Made by a program: the position numbers and the translations under genes | Part shown: one piece after another, positions 8,745 to 19,222 of the stretch | Layout: each line of letters opens with the position of its first letter | How positions within the stretch are numbered: the stretch's first letter is position 1 | The notes under the pieces: generated by a model | The model's input: only the letters and a program-made list of their open reading frames with translations | Told to the model about the DNA's origin: nothing | Databases searched by the model: none | Origin: Pegoplata infirma | Taxonomy: Eukaryota; Arthropoda; Insecta; Diptera; Anthomyiidae | Direction of reading: 5' to 3' | NCBI GenBank assembly: GCA_963921195.1 | Contig: OY992538.1 | Coordinates: 80,686,093-80,750,092 of the forward strand | DNA: 64,000 nt

Positions 8745-10199
8745 TGTTTTATTTTCCAGCTAGGATAGACTACAGTCTGTCCAGGTTCGACAAAGGTCTG
8801 CTTCCTTTGAATAAATAAAAGACGAATGCTTTTGTGGTTTAACTACAAAAGTACGATCTTATCTCGCACACAACTTTATTACCAAGATCTTAACCTAGTT
8901 GTCTTATACTACTAAAGCTAATATAAATTCAATCGGCTCTTCGATCGTCTTCGGCAATGACGATTTGCTTCAAGGTCGTCGGCAACCCCGGCGTTGGTTG
9001 CAGGCTCTCAAGGATTTGTCCAATATTATAAAGTAGACACGAACAAAACACGTCGTTCGTGTATGTTTATAAGATTGCCAATACGAACAATAACAGGCGC
9101 TTCGGTTGAAAAGGTTAAAGTAATATCACTGAGCAAAAACGAACGATAAACGGCGTTCGGGTTACTGAAGTAATGCAAAGCTACGAAGTGAACACGAATG
9201 ATAAACGGCGTTCGTGTTAGTAAAATATATACGAACAATAAACGGCGTTCGTGAAAGTAAATACGGTGGCTAATGCGAACAATAATCGGCGTTCGGTTTA
9301 ATAAGGTGCATTCAAAACTATAAAGTAAATACGAACAATAAACGGCGTTCGGGTTAGTAAGATACTTTCAAAATACAAATGCGAACAATAAACGGCGTTC
9401 GGGTAAGTAAATACGATGGCTAATACGAACAATAATCGGCGTTCGGGTTGGTAAGATGCATTCAAAACTACAAAGTAAATACGAACAATAAACGGCGTTC
9501 GTGTAAGTAAATACGGCGGCTAATACGAACAATAATCGGCGTTCGGGTTAGTAAGATGCATTCAAAACTACAAAGTAAATACGAACAATAAACGGCGTTC
9601 GTGTAGGTAAATACTATGGCTACTACGAACAATAATCGGCTTTCGGGTTAGCAAGATGCATTCAAAACTACAAAGTAAATACGAACAATAAACGGCGTTC
9701 GTGTAAGTAAATACGGCGGCTAATATGAACAATAATCGGCGTTCGGGTTAGTAAGATGCATTCAAAACTACAAAGTAAATACGAACAATAAACGGCGTTC
9801 GTGTAAGTAAATACGGTGGCTAATACGAACAATAATCGGCGTTCGGGTTAGTAAGATACTTTCAAACTACAACTTATATACGAACAATAATCGGCGTTCG
9901 TATAATCTACGGACCAACTACGGCATACGGCGGAGTCGGGAACAGGAATCTTGTCGGCTTACGGTTATACAACGTATGTAGTACGAAATATAGCACGAGC
10001 TCCAACTGGATTCTCGTTGTTCTGGTCAGCCAAACTTTGTCATTATAAATAACAATTTGACCAACTCAACGAGAATTGCGAGATAGTATTAACTGTTTGC
10101 TAGTAATTACTATCAAACAAACAACCCTATATTGGGTATGGGTACAAGTAGAGTGATGAGGTATATGGAAAAGTATTTTCCTTGTAACGGCACGTTACA
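8745..10199 (+). mobile_element. Solo LTR, 1455 bp, with 4-bp target duplication
   Basis: Starts TGTTTTATTTTCC and ends GTTACA (TG...CA termini), flanked by ACGT at 8741-8744 and 10200-10203. The right hAT copy (reverse strand, around 15595) gives the uninterrupted sequence GACACGTATCCCG, which proves the insertion. An AATAAATAAAAG stretch near 8811 could act as polyadenylation signal. Most of the rest is a 100-bp tandem array. No internal gag or pol remains, so it arose by LTR-LTR recombination. A 4-bp duplication suggests Ty3/Gypsy-like rather than Copia; orientation is assumed. Confidence 0.82.
9036..9905 (+). repeat. 100-bp tandem array inside the LTR
   Basis: ACGAACAATAAACGGCGTTC recurs at exactly 100-bp steps at 9481, 9581, 9681 and 9781, with a second half-unit ACGAACAATAATCGGCGTTC about 43 bp later, so the unit is dimeric. 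Each core contains CGAAC...GTTCG inverted arms. Outer copies (from about 9040) are more diverged. Confidence 0.9.
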
Positions 10200-10282
10200 A
10201 CGTATCCCCGTTTTTGCTCGTCCGACAAAGCATTATGATTTTTGTTCTTTGAAGTAAAAAAAAAAAAATTTCCCCCCCAAAG

Positions 10283-11130
10283 CTAGTGATACAGGGTATA
10301 ATATCACTAATAAGATATAAGTTTGTCATTCCATTTGTAACACCTCGAACTATTGGTCTAGGACCCCATAAAGTATATATATTCATGATCCTCGATCGAT
10401 TTTAAGATGTTCTAGCGATGTCCCTCCGTCCGTCTGACTGCCTGTCTGTTGAACACACGATAACTTTTTAAAGACTTTACTTGGCTGCTGAAGTTTGGCA
10501 TATTTGTTGATCATTTACCCGGTCAGGTTGGTATTGCAATTCAACGAAATCAGTCGAGAGGTTCAAAAGTTATAAGCAAAAGATTGAATTTCGGCAAGGG
10601 TTTTTTGCGAATTTACGAGATAAAAATCACGCTAACTTGCGAAAGACAATTCTGAGGCTGCTGAAGATTAGCATAAATATTTGTCGTTTCCCTGGTCTAG
10701 TTGGTATTAAATTTCAGGAAAATCGGTCTAGGAGTTCCAAAGTTATTAGCAAAAGCGTGAAGTTCAGATTGGTTGCACCTTAAATTCACGTGTTGAAAAC
10801 CCGTTAAAGAAGTTTTAAAAATATTTTATTTTATTTTATTTTATTTTATTTTATTTTATTTTATTTTATTTTATTTTATTTTACAACGTATTTTTGTCAC
10901 TCAAAAATATTTTTTTACTAACAAAAAATTTGCACTCGAAAAAAAATTTTGTATTTTTTTTTTTTACAAAAATTACTTAAAAAAAATGTTTTTTTTTACC
11001 CAAAATAAAGTATTTCTAATCAAAATTGTTAATTTTTTTCGCGTTAGAAATTTTTTTATCACTTAAAAAGGGCATTGTGGTGGGTATTCATAGATTCGGC
11101 CTAGTGGAATTTAACTTTTCTGCTTATTTT
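10283..11130 (+). repeat. Fly dispersed repeat, 'ataccctccac' family (split by hAT)
   Basis: Continuation of the repeat beginning at about 7205. It reads CTAGTGATACAGGGTATA, then AAGTTTGTCATTCC, CCCATAAAGTATATATATTC, GTCCCTCCGTCCGTCTG, and ends near GGGCATTGTGGTGGGTATTC. Two diverged internal units carry 'aaaagttataagcaaaag'-type segments. Related copies in the window: 17311, 32085 (reverse), 33120 and 48000 (reverse). Confidence 0.75.
10825..10883 (+). repeat. (TTTTA)n microsatellite
   Basis: About eleven perfect TTTTA units in the dispersed repeat; absent from the equivalent place near 33270, so it expanded locally. Confidence 0.95.
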
Positions 11131-12004
11131 TTGGAGGGTATAAAAAAGTCGGCGCGGCAGAATTGTACACACTCATTTGTTTTTTTTTAAGCAACCTCCA
11201 TGTCTGCTCTTTTTATTAGTTTCCTACAAAAATGTTTTTTCAAACGAAAAGAGCAACAAAAAACCAATAGACTTTAGATGCATGTTTACATAGTTGTTTC
11301 CTCACTGGAGTTAAAAAAAAAAAAACATGGAAAAAGTGGTAATAAAATGTAATATTTTACTTAATGTTGACATGAAAAAATATACATAGAAAAAAAACAG
11401 TAAAAAAAATTAATTTGAGTTGGCCGAATCCATGAATGCCCTCCATTAGGGTAACAGCGAAATTTCAACTTTGGATTTTTAACCTTATCGGGTTAAAAAT
11501 TGGGTTAATGCATGCTTTTCAAAACTAAAAAAAAATTTAGAGTAAGCACCCAACCAGCCTCAAATATTTTTTTCGAATTCCATTTTGGAACTGAAAAAAT
11601 TGTCCAACCTATATGAACTTTTTTTCCGTTAATAAGCTAATAATATTTTGGGGTGTTACAAACTGAATAACAAACTTATATTAACACTTTATCAGTTGAG
11701 TGGAGGGCATAAAAAAAAACTACTGTTACTACTTACATTGCAGTATTTTTGTAAAAGCGACTAAAAATAAATAACCAACATTTTTTTTTTATATTTGTCA
11801 TAGCAAAACAACTACATTTGTAGTTGAAAACAACTAACACTTATTTATTACCAAACAAATAATATGTTTTAAATGTACAAATTTTTTGATCGTATATATT
11901 TTTCGGGATCCTACATCAATATTTCAAGGTGTTACAAATAGAACGACAAACTTGAATACACCCTCTACCACAAATTGTAAGGTGTGGGTATAAAATACAC
12001 TAAA
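11131..12004. repeat. Diverged dispersed-repeat fragments
   Basis: Contains further repeat ends (TTTTTGGAGGGTATAAAAAA at 11133; AGTTGGCCGAATCCATGAAT at 11418 in reverse sense; GAGTGGAGGGCATAAAAA at 11699). The rest is AT-rich. No gene is supported. Confidence 0.45.
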
Positions 12005-12736
12005 CCCAGCAAAACTTTGGTAATGGGTAGTGATTATATAACACATTACCAGGTAATGTATATACCTTATTTGTAGCATTATTTTAGGATGTCTTACCAA
12101 ACATTTGTTCCACAACGTATTATTTTATAGTAAAAAATAATGCATTACTAATAATTTGCTACATAATGCATGATTATTGGAAAAATGTATTTCATATTTA
12201 TTATTTCTAAACATTATATCATGGATGATTTATATTTGGTTACATTATGTATTATTTGAAAGTTTGAAATAATGCATTATTTATAATTAAATGCATTATG
12301 CATTACAATAACATAAAAAATAATTATTTTATAAAAAATGCAGAAGTTTAAACTAGAGAAGGGCTCACGACAAGAAATTTCTAACGACACACACTCACTA
12401 GCATATTTTATCTACTTACACTCACTTACAATCACGTGAGTAAATTTAATACAAAATTACTTTTTCACTACTCGTAACACCTTATATATTACGTTCTGGT
12501 ATGCTATATTATATACCTTACTCGTAACCTATAAAATATCATATATTTTACACCTTACTGGTATTCTTTGTTATAAATTTATGACTTATTTTATACCTTA
12601 CTGGTATTCTATGTGATAATGTGGATGCATTACTTTGAGTCTCATCGCCTGTTAAAATCATCAATGCTGCAATGTATAAAATAAGAGATCATATACCTTA
12701 TTTTATACCTTATTTGGTAATCTAAGTTTTGCTGGG
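12005..12736. mobile_element. CCCAGCAAAA TIR element (MITE-like)
   Basis: Left end CCCAGCAAAACTTTGGTAAT (12005), right end ATTACCAAATAAGG-like block with GTTTTGCTGGG (ending 12736) as inverted counterpart, flanked by AAA on both sides. Internally it repeats TACCTTAT, GGTAATG and CATTATGCATTAC motifs and has a short CACTCACTTACAATCACGTG block resembling the element at 39216. No coding sequence. Confidence 0.65.
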
Positions 12737-13472
12737 AAAGCCTGTCTTAAGCAAAAAACCATGTAATTTAAATTTGTGTACTGTAGTACCATGTAACCAT
12801 AAAAAAGGTAAAATATGAATTTGTTTTTCACATATTCCGACACAGAAAAATGTAATCCTTTAATAAATTTATGCTGATTAAAGAAACTACAGCAAAAAAA
12901 AAATGCATACAAATTAAGAAAATGTTAAAGGGAAAAGATTTTTTCATAAAAATAGTTAGAAATATAAATGAAATTTCCTAAGTTAGTTGTATGAGACTAA
13001 CAAATATTCAAATTACCCCAAAACCATCTCATATTCTAAATAAAACAGTGACAAAACTCAACCAAGTTTGTTTTTTCTCAATTTGAAAATATTAGTAGAC
13101 ACTTTAAATATGACTTGATTAACGAAAAATATTTTAAAAATGAAATGAATAAACATTGATTTGAAAATGTTTTTCTGTTTAAATCAAATGTGCACATAAT
13201 TAAATTAAAATGATAGTCATGCCTTATTTAAAGTTAATAACTACTTAAAAAGAAATTTTCATTTGAAATAAAACAATTATACATTATCAAAATTTATGGA
13301 GATTGAATAATTATTACCTTTGTTATACCAGCAAATTTTTTACAATAATGCCCGAAAGAGAAATAATATGATTGAAGCAATCACATTACGATCTTCGCTG
13401 ATCATAGTATGATAAGAAATTGTCATTTAAAAATTCTTCAATAACATAATGTGATTGTAAAAATCATATATG
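12737..13472. other. AT-rich DNA, nothing recognised
   Basis: No motif, tandem repeat or coding signal that I can support. The flanks of the Tc1 element read ATCATATATG and ATATGATCATAC. Confidence 0.4.
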
Positions 13473-13474
13473 TA

Positions 13475-15134
13475 CAGCTGCGGTCAAAAAAATAGCACCA
13501 GGATAAAACAGAATTTTCTTCGTTGGTTTCTTTTTAACAATTTCAACTTATGTCACTGATAATGTGTCATAAGATACTTACAAGAGTGTGAAACAATATT
13601 ACATAAGAAAAGGCTAATTTGGTTTTTTATTTTATTAAAAATTTTCAGAGTTTTTAAAAAAACTTAAAAAAGACTCAGTCAAAAAAATAGCACCACAGTA
13701 CTTTTTGTATTAAAATTAAATTCTTAAATTTGAAAAACGAATGGATTATGAATTCAGCATTGTTGTAATATCTTTAAATATTAAAAAAAAATTGTCGAGT
13801 ACTCATTGTTGACAATTACCTCTGTACAACGTTTTTGTACCGAATTCGTGAGATTTTTGGATCTTTAGTTCGAAATTCAGTTCCAGAGTTGCTGAACAGC
13901 CACCCAAAGAGCTTCATTACAAGTTGGTTGTATTCGAGAGACTCCCTTCTCTATATCTGTCCATCAACTATCGATTTGGTCTAGATCTGGGGACTGACCA
14001 GGCCATTCCATCACGTTTGCTTTATTGTCTAGACCCAATTTTTTGCAAATTTCCAGTCATGCTTTGGGTAATTGACGTGCTAAAAGACCTAAATTAGTGG
14101 CATTTGCTTAGAAACTTATTGCAACATTACTTTCTGGAGGATATAAACGTTAAGTGTATATCCACGGTTGTCCTAGTCCAATATGTGATCCATGGTCCAA
14201 TATATGAATACCACTCCACAGTAAGAAAATATCCCCCACACCATAAGCACCATTTAAAGTTATTTTTATTTTGAATTTTGGATTGAAATCCGCGTTTTAG
14301 GGTCTTCTGACATAGGTATGTGATCCCATGTCTCAAAATAAAACAACATTGGATTCATTTGCCCATAGATCATTGATCCACTTTTAAGCTGGTCATTCTG
14401 AGTTACTGGTAGCAAACTTCAAAGGACTTGCAGCATGCTTAAGTGACAGTAGGCGCACTTTTCCAAATCTACAAGCGTTAATGTTGTTGTTTTGTAATCT
14501 TTGACGAACATTTTCGCCATTTGCTGTCCTTTTTTAGCTCTGGAGCTGCCGTAAATGGGTCTTTCTTCCATTGTCTTTACAAACACCTTACCACTTATAG
14601 TGACAAACGTCGCTTGTGACTAAGTTTTTCAAGCTCTAAAGTTAATTTTGTTGAATTTCCAATCATTTTATAAGCGCATCCAACCAATTTTCCTTTTCCA
14701 GAATATGGTTTATGTTCAGAAATCATATTTTTTACAAAAGAACGTTTTTGAGGAGTGTTATTCTTTCCACGTCATATTTTTATGAAAATAAATATGAAAT
14801 TTTGTAATGAATTAAATTTTTTTATAAATAAAAACTATCTTCCTTTAGTATTTAACACTTTTATTTTAATAATTAAAATATTATTAATTTTTTTTAACGA
14901 AATTTTGTAAATTGGTGCTATTTTATTGACTGCACTGATTCGGAGTTTTTTTAAAATATCGATCATTAAAAAAGAACAGTCCACAATTTTTGGAAAAAAT
15001 AAAAAAAATTTAAGGGGGTTAGACTTAATATAAGAGTATTGCATATTTACTTTAAACGAATACGCACATAATATTTTGTTTTAATTGAATGAATAGAGAT
15101 TTTGTCATTGGTGCTATTTTTTTGACCGGCACTG
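13475..15134 (-). mobile_element. Tc1-like transposon with IR/DR ends
   Basis: Ends CAGCTGCGGTCAAAAAAATA and, inverted, CAGTGCCGGTCAAAAAAATA; flanked by the TA duplication (13473-13474, 15135-15136). A second pair of GTCAAAAAAATAGCACCA sites lies about 200 bp in (13676-13695 and, inverted, about 14910-14935), giving the inverted/direct-repeat layout typical of Tc1 elements whose transposase binds two sites per end. Contains a decayed transposase on the minus strand. Confidence 0.88.
13800..14640 (-). pseudogene. Tc1-like transposase relic (DDE/D)
   Basis: Reverse-strand translation shows, with stops and frame changes, the block WINDLWANESNVVLF followed by GSHTYVRRP, FNPKFK and LNGAYGVGDIF, corresponding to the 'W-S-DES-x-F-x-LF ... 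Y-V-x-R ... GGG-x-VMVWG' region of Tc1 transposases. It also shows MEWPGQSPDLDQIDS-stop-WTDIEKG, corresponding to the highly characteristic WPAQSPDLNPIENLW motif containing the third catalytic acid region. The C terminus NSVQKRCTEVI matches the usual end. Multiple stops (for example before WTDIEK) and frameshifts make it non-functional. The N-terminal paired-like DNA-binding region (about 14450-14790) is too degraded to outline. The protein would once have cut at the CAGTGCCGGTCAAAA ends around it. Confidence 0.85.
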
Positions 15135-15136
15135 TA

Positions 15137-15496
15137 TATGATCATACTATTACCCCCCTTCATTATGGTTAATTTGGTGTGCTTCATTTTGATGCAACGT
15201 TTTTAAAATTGTTGAAAACTCATTTTAATAATGTTGATGGTCAAAAAGATTTAATTAAGATTAAAAGAAAATATATGGGGCATTCCAGGCCAAATCATTC
15301 ACTTTTAGACCAGACCCCCTTCGATTAATTTTTTTTTGATATGTTTTAGTACGTATTAAATGCAACTTTCAGTCAAATTTTCATCCTTTTATACCGAGTT
15401 TGTGTTGAGTAATCAATTTTTCAAAATGGCGATTTTTTCAAGAAAATTAAAAACTTGAAATTTTTAATTAATTTTGACCAGTTAAAAAATAAATGT
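15137..15496. repeat. Dispersed repeat, 'ggggcattccaggccaaatc' type
   Basis: ATGGGGCATTCCAGGCCAAA at 15275 resembles ATGGGGTATTCCATGTCAAA at 48168, so this is a second dispersed family with at least two copies. Followed by AT-rich sequence forming the left flank (ATAAATGT) of the hAT copy. No gene. Confidence 0.45.
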
Positions 15497-17143
15497 CAGT
15501 GGCGGGTACAGCTTTTGGCTTTGGGGGGGGAAATTTTTTTTTTTTACTTTAAAGAAAAAAATCATAATGCTTTGTCGGACGAGCAAAAACGGGATACGTG
15601 TCATTTGCAAAAAAAGTGATGGGAAAGCTATAAAATTATAAAATTTATTAGTTTTTGCCGAAGGAGGTTTGTTTTTCATGATCGTATGTATTTCGTATAA
15701 AAATTTTATTTTTTTTTGTTTTTTCTAAATCTGAGAATTTTTCAATAGAACAACTTCGTCTTACATAGAAAATATCAGATGATGAAAAAATTATTTTTTA
15801 TAGGGCAAATGTCTCAGAATCTAAGCGTTCTTCTCAGATTCGGAGACATTTTTCGTATAGAAAAATTTTTGGATTCTAAGAACTTTTTCCCACAGAAAAA
15901 GTATCAGATTCTGAGAAATTTTACTGTAGAAAAAGTCTCATATTTTATAGCATTTTTGAGATATTTTTCCTATAGAAAAGGTCTCAGATTATTAGATTTG
16001 TTCGTACTGAAAAAATTTCAGATTCTGAGACATTTTTCTATAGAGAAAGTCACAGACCTTTTTTCTATAGAAAAAATCTCAGATTCTATAGAAAAAGTCT
16101 AAGATTCTGAGATCTTATTCCAAAGGAAAAAGTCTCAGACTTTCAGACCTTTTTCCCATAGAAAAGGTCTCAGATTCTGAGAGCTTTTTCTTAAATGAAA
16201 AAGTATGAAATTCTGGCACTTTTTCCCCCTAAAGAAAAAGTGACAGATTCTGAGAAACTTTTCCTTTATAAAAAGTCTGATTGTAAGAACTTTTTCCTTC
16301 AGAAAAAGTATAACATTCTGATTCAAAGATTATTATTTTCTTTAGACAAAGTCTGAAATTATGAGACCCTTTCTAAAAGAAAAAGTCACAGATTCTGAAA
16401 CGTTTTTCCGATAGAAAAAGTCATAGATGCTAAAATCTTTTCATAAATAAAAAAAAGAAATTTTTTCTAATGAAAACGTCTCAGATTTTGAAACCTATTT
16501 CCTATAGAAAAATTCATAGATTCTGAGACCTGTTTCCCAAAGAAAAAGTGTCAGATTCTGATAAAATTTTCCTATAGAATAAGTCTAAAATTTTGAAATT
16601 CTGAGACCTTATTCCTAAAAAGCCTTGGATTCTAAGACCTTTTTCCTATAGAAAAAGTCACAGATTGTGCGACCTCCTTCCAATTGAGTAAGTCTCATAC
16701 TTTGAGACGTTTTTCTTTTTAAAAAAGATTCAGATTTTGAGACCTTTATCCTTAAAATAAGTCTCAAATTCAGAGATTCTGAGACCTTTTTTCTATAGAA
16801 AAAGTCTCAGATTCTTAGACCTTTCCCCTATTGAAAGAGTCTCAGATTCGGCGACATTTTGATACCGTTCTTCCGTAGAAACATTTTTAACATTTTTTCT
16901 TTTAAACATTTTTCAAATTTTTCCTATAAAAATTTTCAGATTTTTCTATGAAAAGTTTTTGATTTCGAGATTTTTTTCCTTCGGAAAATTTTTTAGAAAA
17001 TTTCCTTCTTTCTTTTTTTTCTTTTTCTTTCTTTTCTTTTTCTTTTTTTTTTTTTCTTTTCTTTTTCTTTTTTTTTCCTTTTTGAAATTTGGTCTGGGGG
17101 GGGAAATTTCCCCTTTTCCCCCCCCCCCTTGTACCCGCGCATG
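15497..17143 (+). mobile_element. Non-autonomous hAT-like element, right copy (complete)
   Basis: Starts CAGTGGCGGGTACA and ends TGTACCCGCGCATG, flanked by TAAATGT on both sides (15490-15496 and 17144-17150; 8 bp with one difference if one more base is counted). Near-identical, in reverse orientation, to 7227-10282 without the solo LTR. The core consists of degenerate units whose AAAGTCTCAGATTCTGAGAC segments are each self-complementary. No real coding sequence; its 107-codon frame is the same repeat read as in the other copy. Confidence 0.85.
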
Positions 17144-17150
17144 TAAATGT

Positions 17151-17310
17151 AGATATCTTAAAAAAATTGGATAACGTTTTGTTGGTATTAAAATGTAGTT
17201 TTAAAAAAAAAAAATATGAAAAAATTATTCGAAGTAACTATCACTTATTTTTTAAAGTTTAAAAATTAAAATCGACTTTTTGAAAAAGTCCGAAACCTTC
17301 GATTTTTATA
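17151..17310. other. AT-rich spacer
   Basis: No feature recognised between the hAT copy and the next dispersed repeat. Confidence 0.4.
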
Positions 17311-17681
17311 CCCTCCACTCTAGTGATAGAGGGTATATATAAGTTTGTCATTCCGTATGTAACACATTGAAATATTGGTTTAGGACCCCATAAAGTATAT
17401 ATATTCATGATCCTTGATCGATTTTAAGTCGATCTAACGATGTCCGTCTGTCTGTCTGTCCGTCCGTCTGTCGGTCTGTTGAAATCACGTTTTCGACAAT
17501 AATCCGGAACCGATTTAAACGCTTGGGGTACCAAAAGTTGCGGAATTTTCCTAGGAAGAAACTGATGTATTTTTTTTTTTTTTAAATCGGTTAGGTATTT
17601 TAAAAGTTATGAGTAAATTTCTGAAAAAATTAATAGTTGTTTTCAACATAACCCTAACTTAACTCATATTTTGTGTAGATA
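17311..17681 (+). repeat. Fly dispersed repeat, uninterrupted 5' part
   Basis: Reads ATACCCTCCACTCTAGTGAT then AGAGGGTATAT, AAGTTTGTCATTCC and a GTCTGTCTGTCCGTCCG tract, followed by TTGAAATCACG. It is the intact equivalent of the site where the left hAT copy inserted. Cut off on the right by the TIR element at 17682. Confidence 0.75.
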
Positions 17682-18060
17682 CCCAGTCAGAAAAATACAA
17701 TCGCAAAAGCGCTGTGAAAGCGTTGTGGACGGTTCTACAAGCGTTCCATTTACCATCTTCAAAGCGCTTTCAGATGATCCGAATGATAACATCGATCTAC
17801 GCTAGGTTTAAAGCGTTTTAAAAGCGTTTTAAAAAAGTGCTTTCAGAACGTTTTGTTTAAAGTCATGAAAGCGCTTATAAAGAGCTTAAATACAAAAATT
17901 AAAGATATTTTCCAGCGATTGAAATAAGAAAAAACAGTACTTTAAAGGACTTCATATAAAGCAGATATTTTTTTTTATTCGTTAATTGTAGATATTTTTT
18001 TTATAAAAGTATTTTAGAAAATAAAAATTAAATTCAATGTAATAAAAAAATAAACTTAGT

Positions 18061-18763
18061 AAAGGTAAATTAGCTACTCTAAAAGCAAATTATGCAAAGG
18101 AAATATTAAGAAGATTTGTGGAATGTATGCCACATTTTTATGGTCCTAATTGCCAAACAATGAATATTCACAATCCCATTCAATCGCAGATGATGTAGTA
18201 AATATGGGGGCACCTATATCACAGTTCTCTGCTTTTGATTTTGAAAACAGTCTGGGTTACTTAAAATCGATTGTTAACTCTCGGAACAATCCAATTGCTG
18301 AAATTCAACGAAAATTGCATGTTTTTCATACCGTTAACTCTCCAAATAAAGCTCCATTGGTATATCCTCTCTATAAAAACAAAAAGTATTCTCTTGGCAA
18401 AGTAATGGAATCCACTGAAACAAAAGTTGTGTTTTCTTTTATTAATATTCATGGTTTGAAAATTACTGCATCCCATCATGATAACGCAATTCTACTTAGT
18501 AATGGAAATATTATGATAGTAAACCAAATTTTTAGTACAAATCGATCTAAAACACATGTGATAATATATATTTAAAAGGCAACATCTTTAATGAAATAAA
18601 CGATTATTTTGTCTATCCAATTCCATCAAAAGAAATAAGACTTTATAACGTTAAAAATTTACGTGAAGATGTTATTGAAGTCAGTTTGCATATTGTAGAA
18701 GTTAAATGCATTATTTGTAAATTTTATAACGAAACTATTGCTATAACTCTTTTGCATAAATGA
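18061..18763 (+). pseudogene. C-terminal relic of DUF4218-like transposase
   Basis: Three reading-frame segments join in order. 18061-18160 gives KLATLKANYAKEILRRF then VECMPHFYGPNCQTMNIHN. After a frame change at about 18160 the main segment gives HSIADDVVNMGAPISQF, SAFDFENSLGYLK and SIVNSRNNPIAEIQRKL. After a second change at about 18570 comes KGNIFNEINDYFVYPIP, ending AITLLHK and TGA at 18761. The pattern 'YGP...N-H...DDV...G-x-L-x-F-SAF-x-FEN-x-L-x-LK' is what I know from DUF4218 transposon proteins of CACTA/EnSpm-like elements, and the LLH ending also fits. At least two frameshifts make it dead. Subfamily is uncertain; the family call rests on motif memory. Confidence 0.68.
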
Positions 18764-19014
18764 TAATAATAAAACTTAAAATAGATTTACAAATTAAAAA
18801 ATGTTTTATGTTTTCAAAATTTTGCGTTTTCAATGTGGTGGTAGGGAAAAATTATTTAATTTGATTTAAAAAAATGTTTTTATAACAATTTGTTTAAAAT
18901 TGAGTATAATCTAAAAAATACTATAATTGTATGTACTACGAAAAAAATTTAAAAACGTTTGCAAAAACTGCTTTAAAACCATTTAATTTTGAAACGAACA
19001 TGTATTTTGTTAAT

Positions 19015-19205
19015 AAAGTGCTTTCAAAACGCTTTTCGAACACGCTCTCAAGGCGTTCGAATAAAGCGTTTTGAGAATGCCTTTTTTTTGTTACAGTGCT
19101 TTCAGAACGCTTTTCGAAAACGCTCGCAAAGCGTTCGAAAATAACGTTTTGAGAACGTTCTTTTTTTGTTACAGTGCTTTCAGAACGCTTTTTTTTATAA
19201 GCGTC
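19015..19205. repeat. Subterminal repeats of the 17682 element
   Basis: Three units of about 70 bp each contain AGTGCTTTCARAACGCTTTT followed by CGAA and GCGTTCGAA-like inverted motifs. Counterparts occur near the left end (17715-17860) and at 6340-6420. Probable transposase-binding sites. Confidence 0.6.
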
Positions 19206-19222
19206 GTCAATTTCTGCTTGGG

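Larger units (their letters stand above)
7227..10282 (-). mobile_element. Non-autonomous hAT-like element, left copy (contains a solo LTR)
   Basis: Flanked by an exact 8-bp duplication CTAGTGAT (7219-7226 and 10283-10290). The outer end reads CATGCGCGGGTACA; the other end lacks the last about 22 bp present in the paralogous copy at 15497. Without the LTR it is about 1597 bp. It has G/C homopolymer-rich ends, a GAAAA-rich tract, then about 1.2 kb of degenerate units around TCTCAGAATCTGAGACTTTT and CTATAGGAAAAAG. No transposase: the reading frames inside are low-complexity translations of the repeat. The uninterrupted target is represented at 17317-17336. Confidence 0.85.
17682..19222 (+). mobile_element. 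TIR element carrying a DUF4218-like transposase remnant
   Basis: Left end CCCAGTCAGAAAAATAC, right end inverted CCCAAGCAGAAATTGACG; TA on both sides is a possible duplication. Both ends hold several AGTGCTTTCAGAACGC-like subterminal motifs in both orientations, as in CACTA-like elements. The middle carries the last about 230 codons of a transposase. 1.5 kb is far too short for an autonomous element of this type, so it is an internal-deletion derivative. Confidence 0.7.

Noticed and set aside
9036..9905. Centromeric or telomeric satellite
   Set aside because: The array lies wholly within a TG...CA-ended LTR with target duplication, so it is part of the retroelement.
7227..17143. One giant 9.9-kb DNA transposon with 1.6-kb terminal inverted repeats
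   Set aside because: Each arm has its own target duplication (CTAGTGAT and TAAATGT) and both ends of its own, so these are two separate insertions of one short element.
18150..18575. Intact 141-codon host gene
   Set aside because: It starts at a TTG within a longer transposase-like sequence that continues in other frames on both sides and is bounded by transposon ends.
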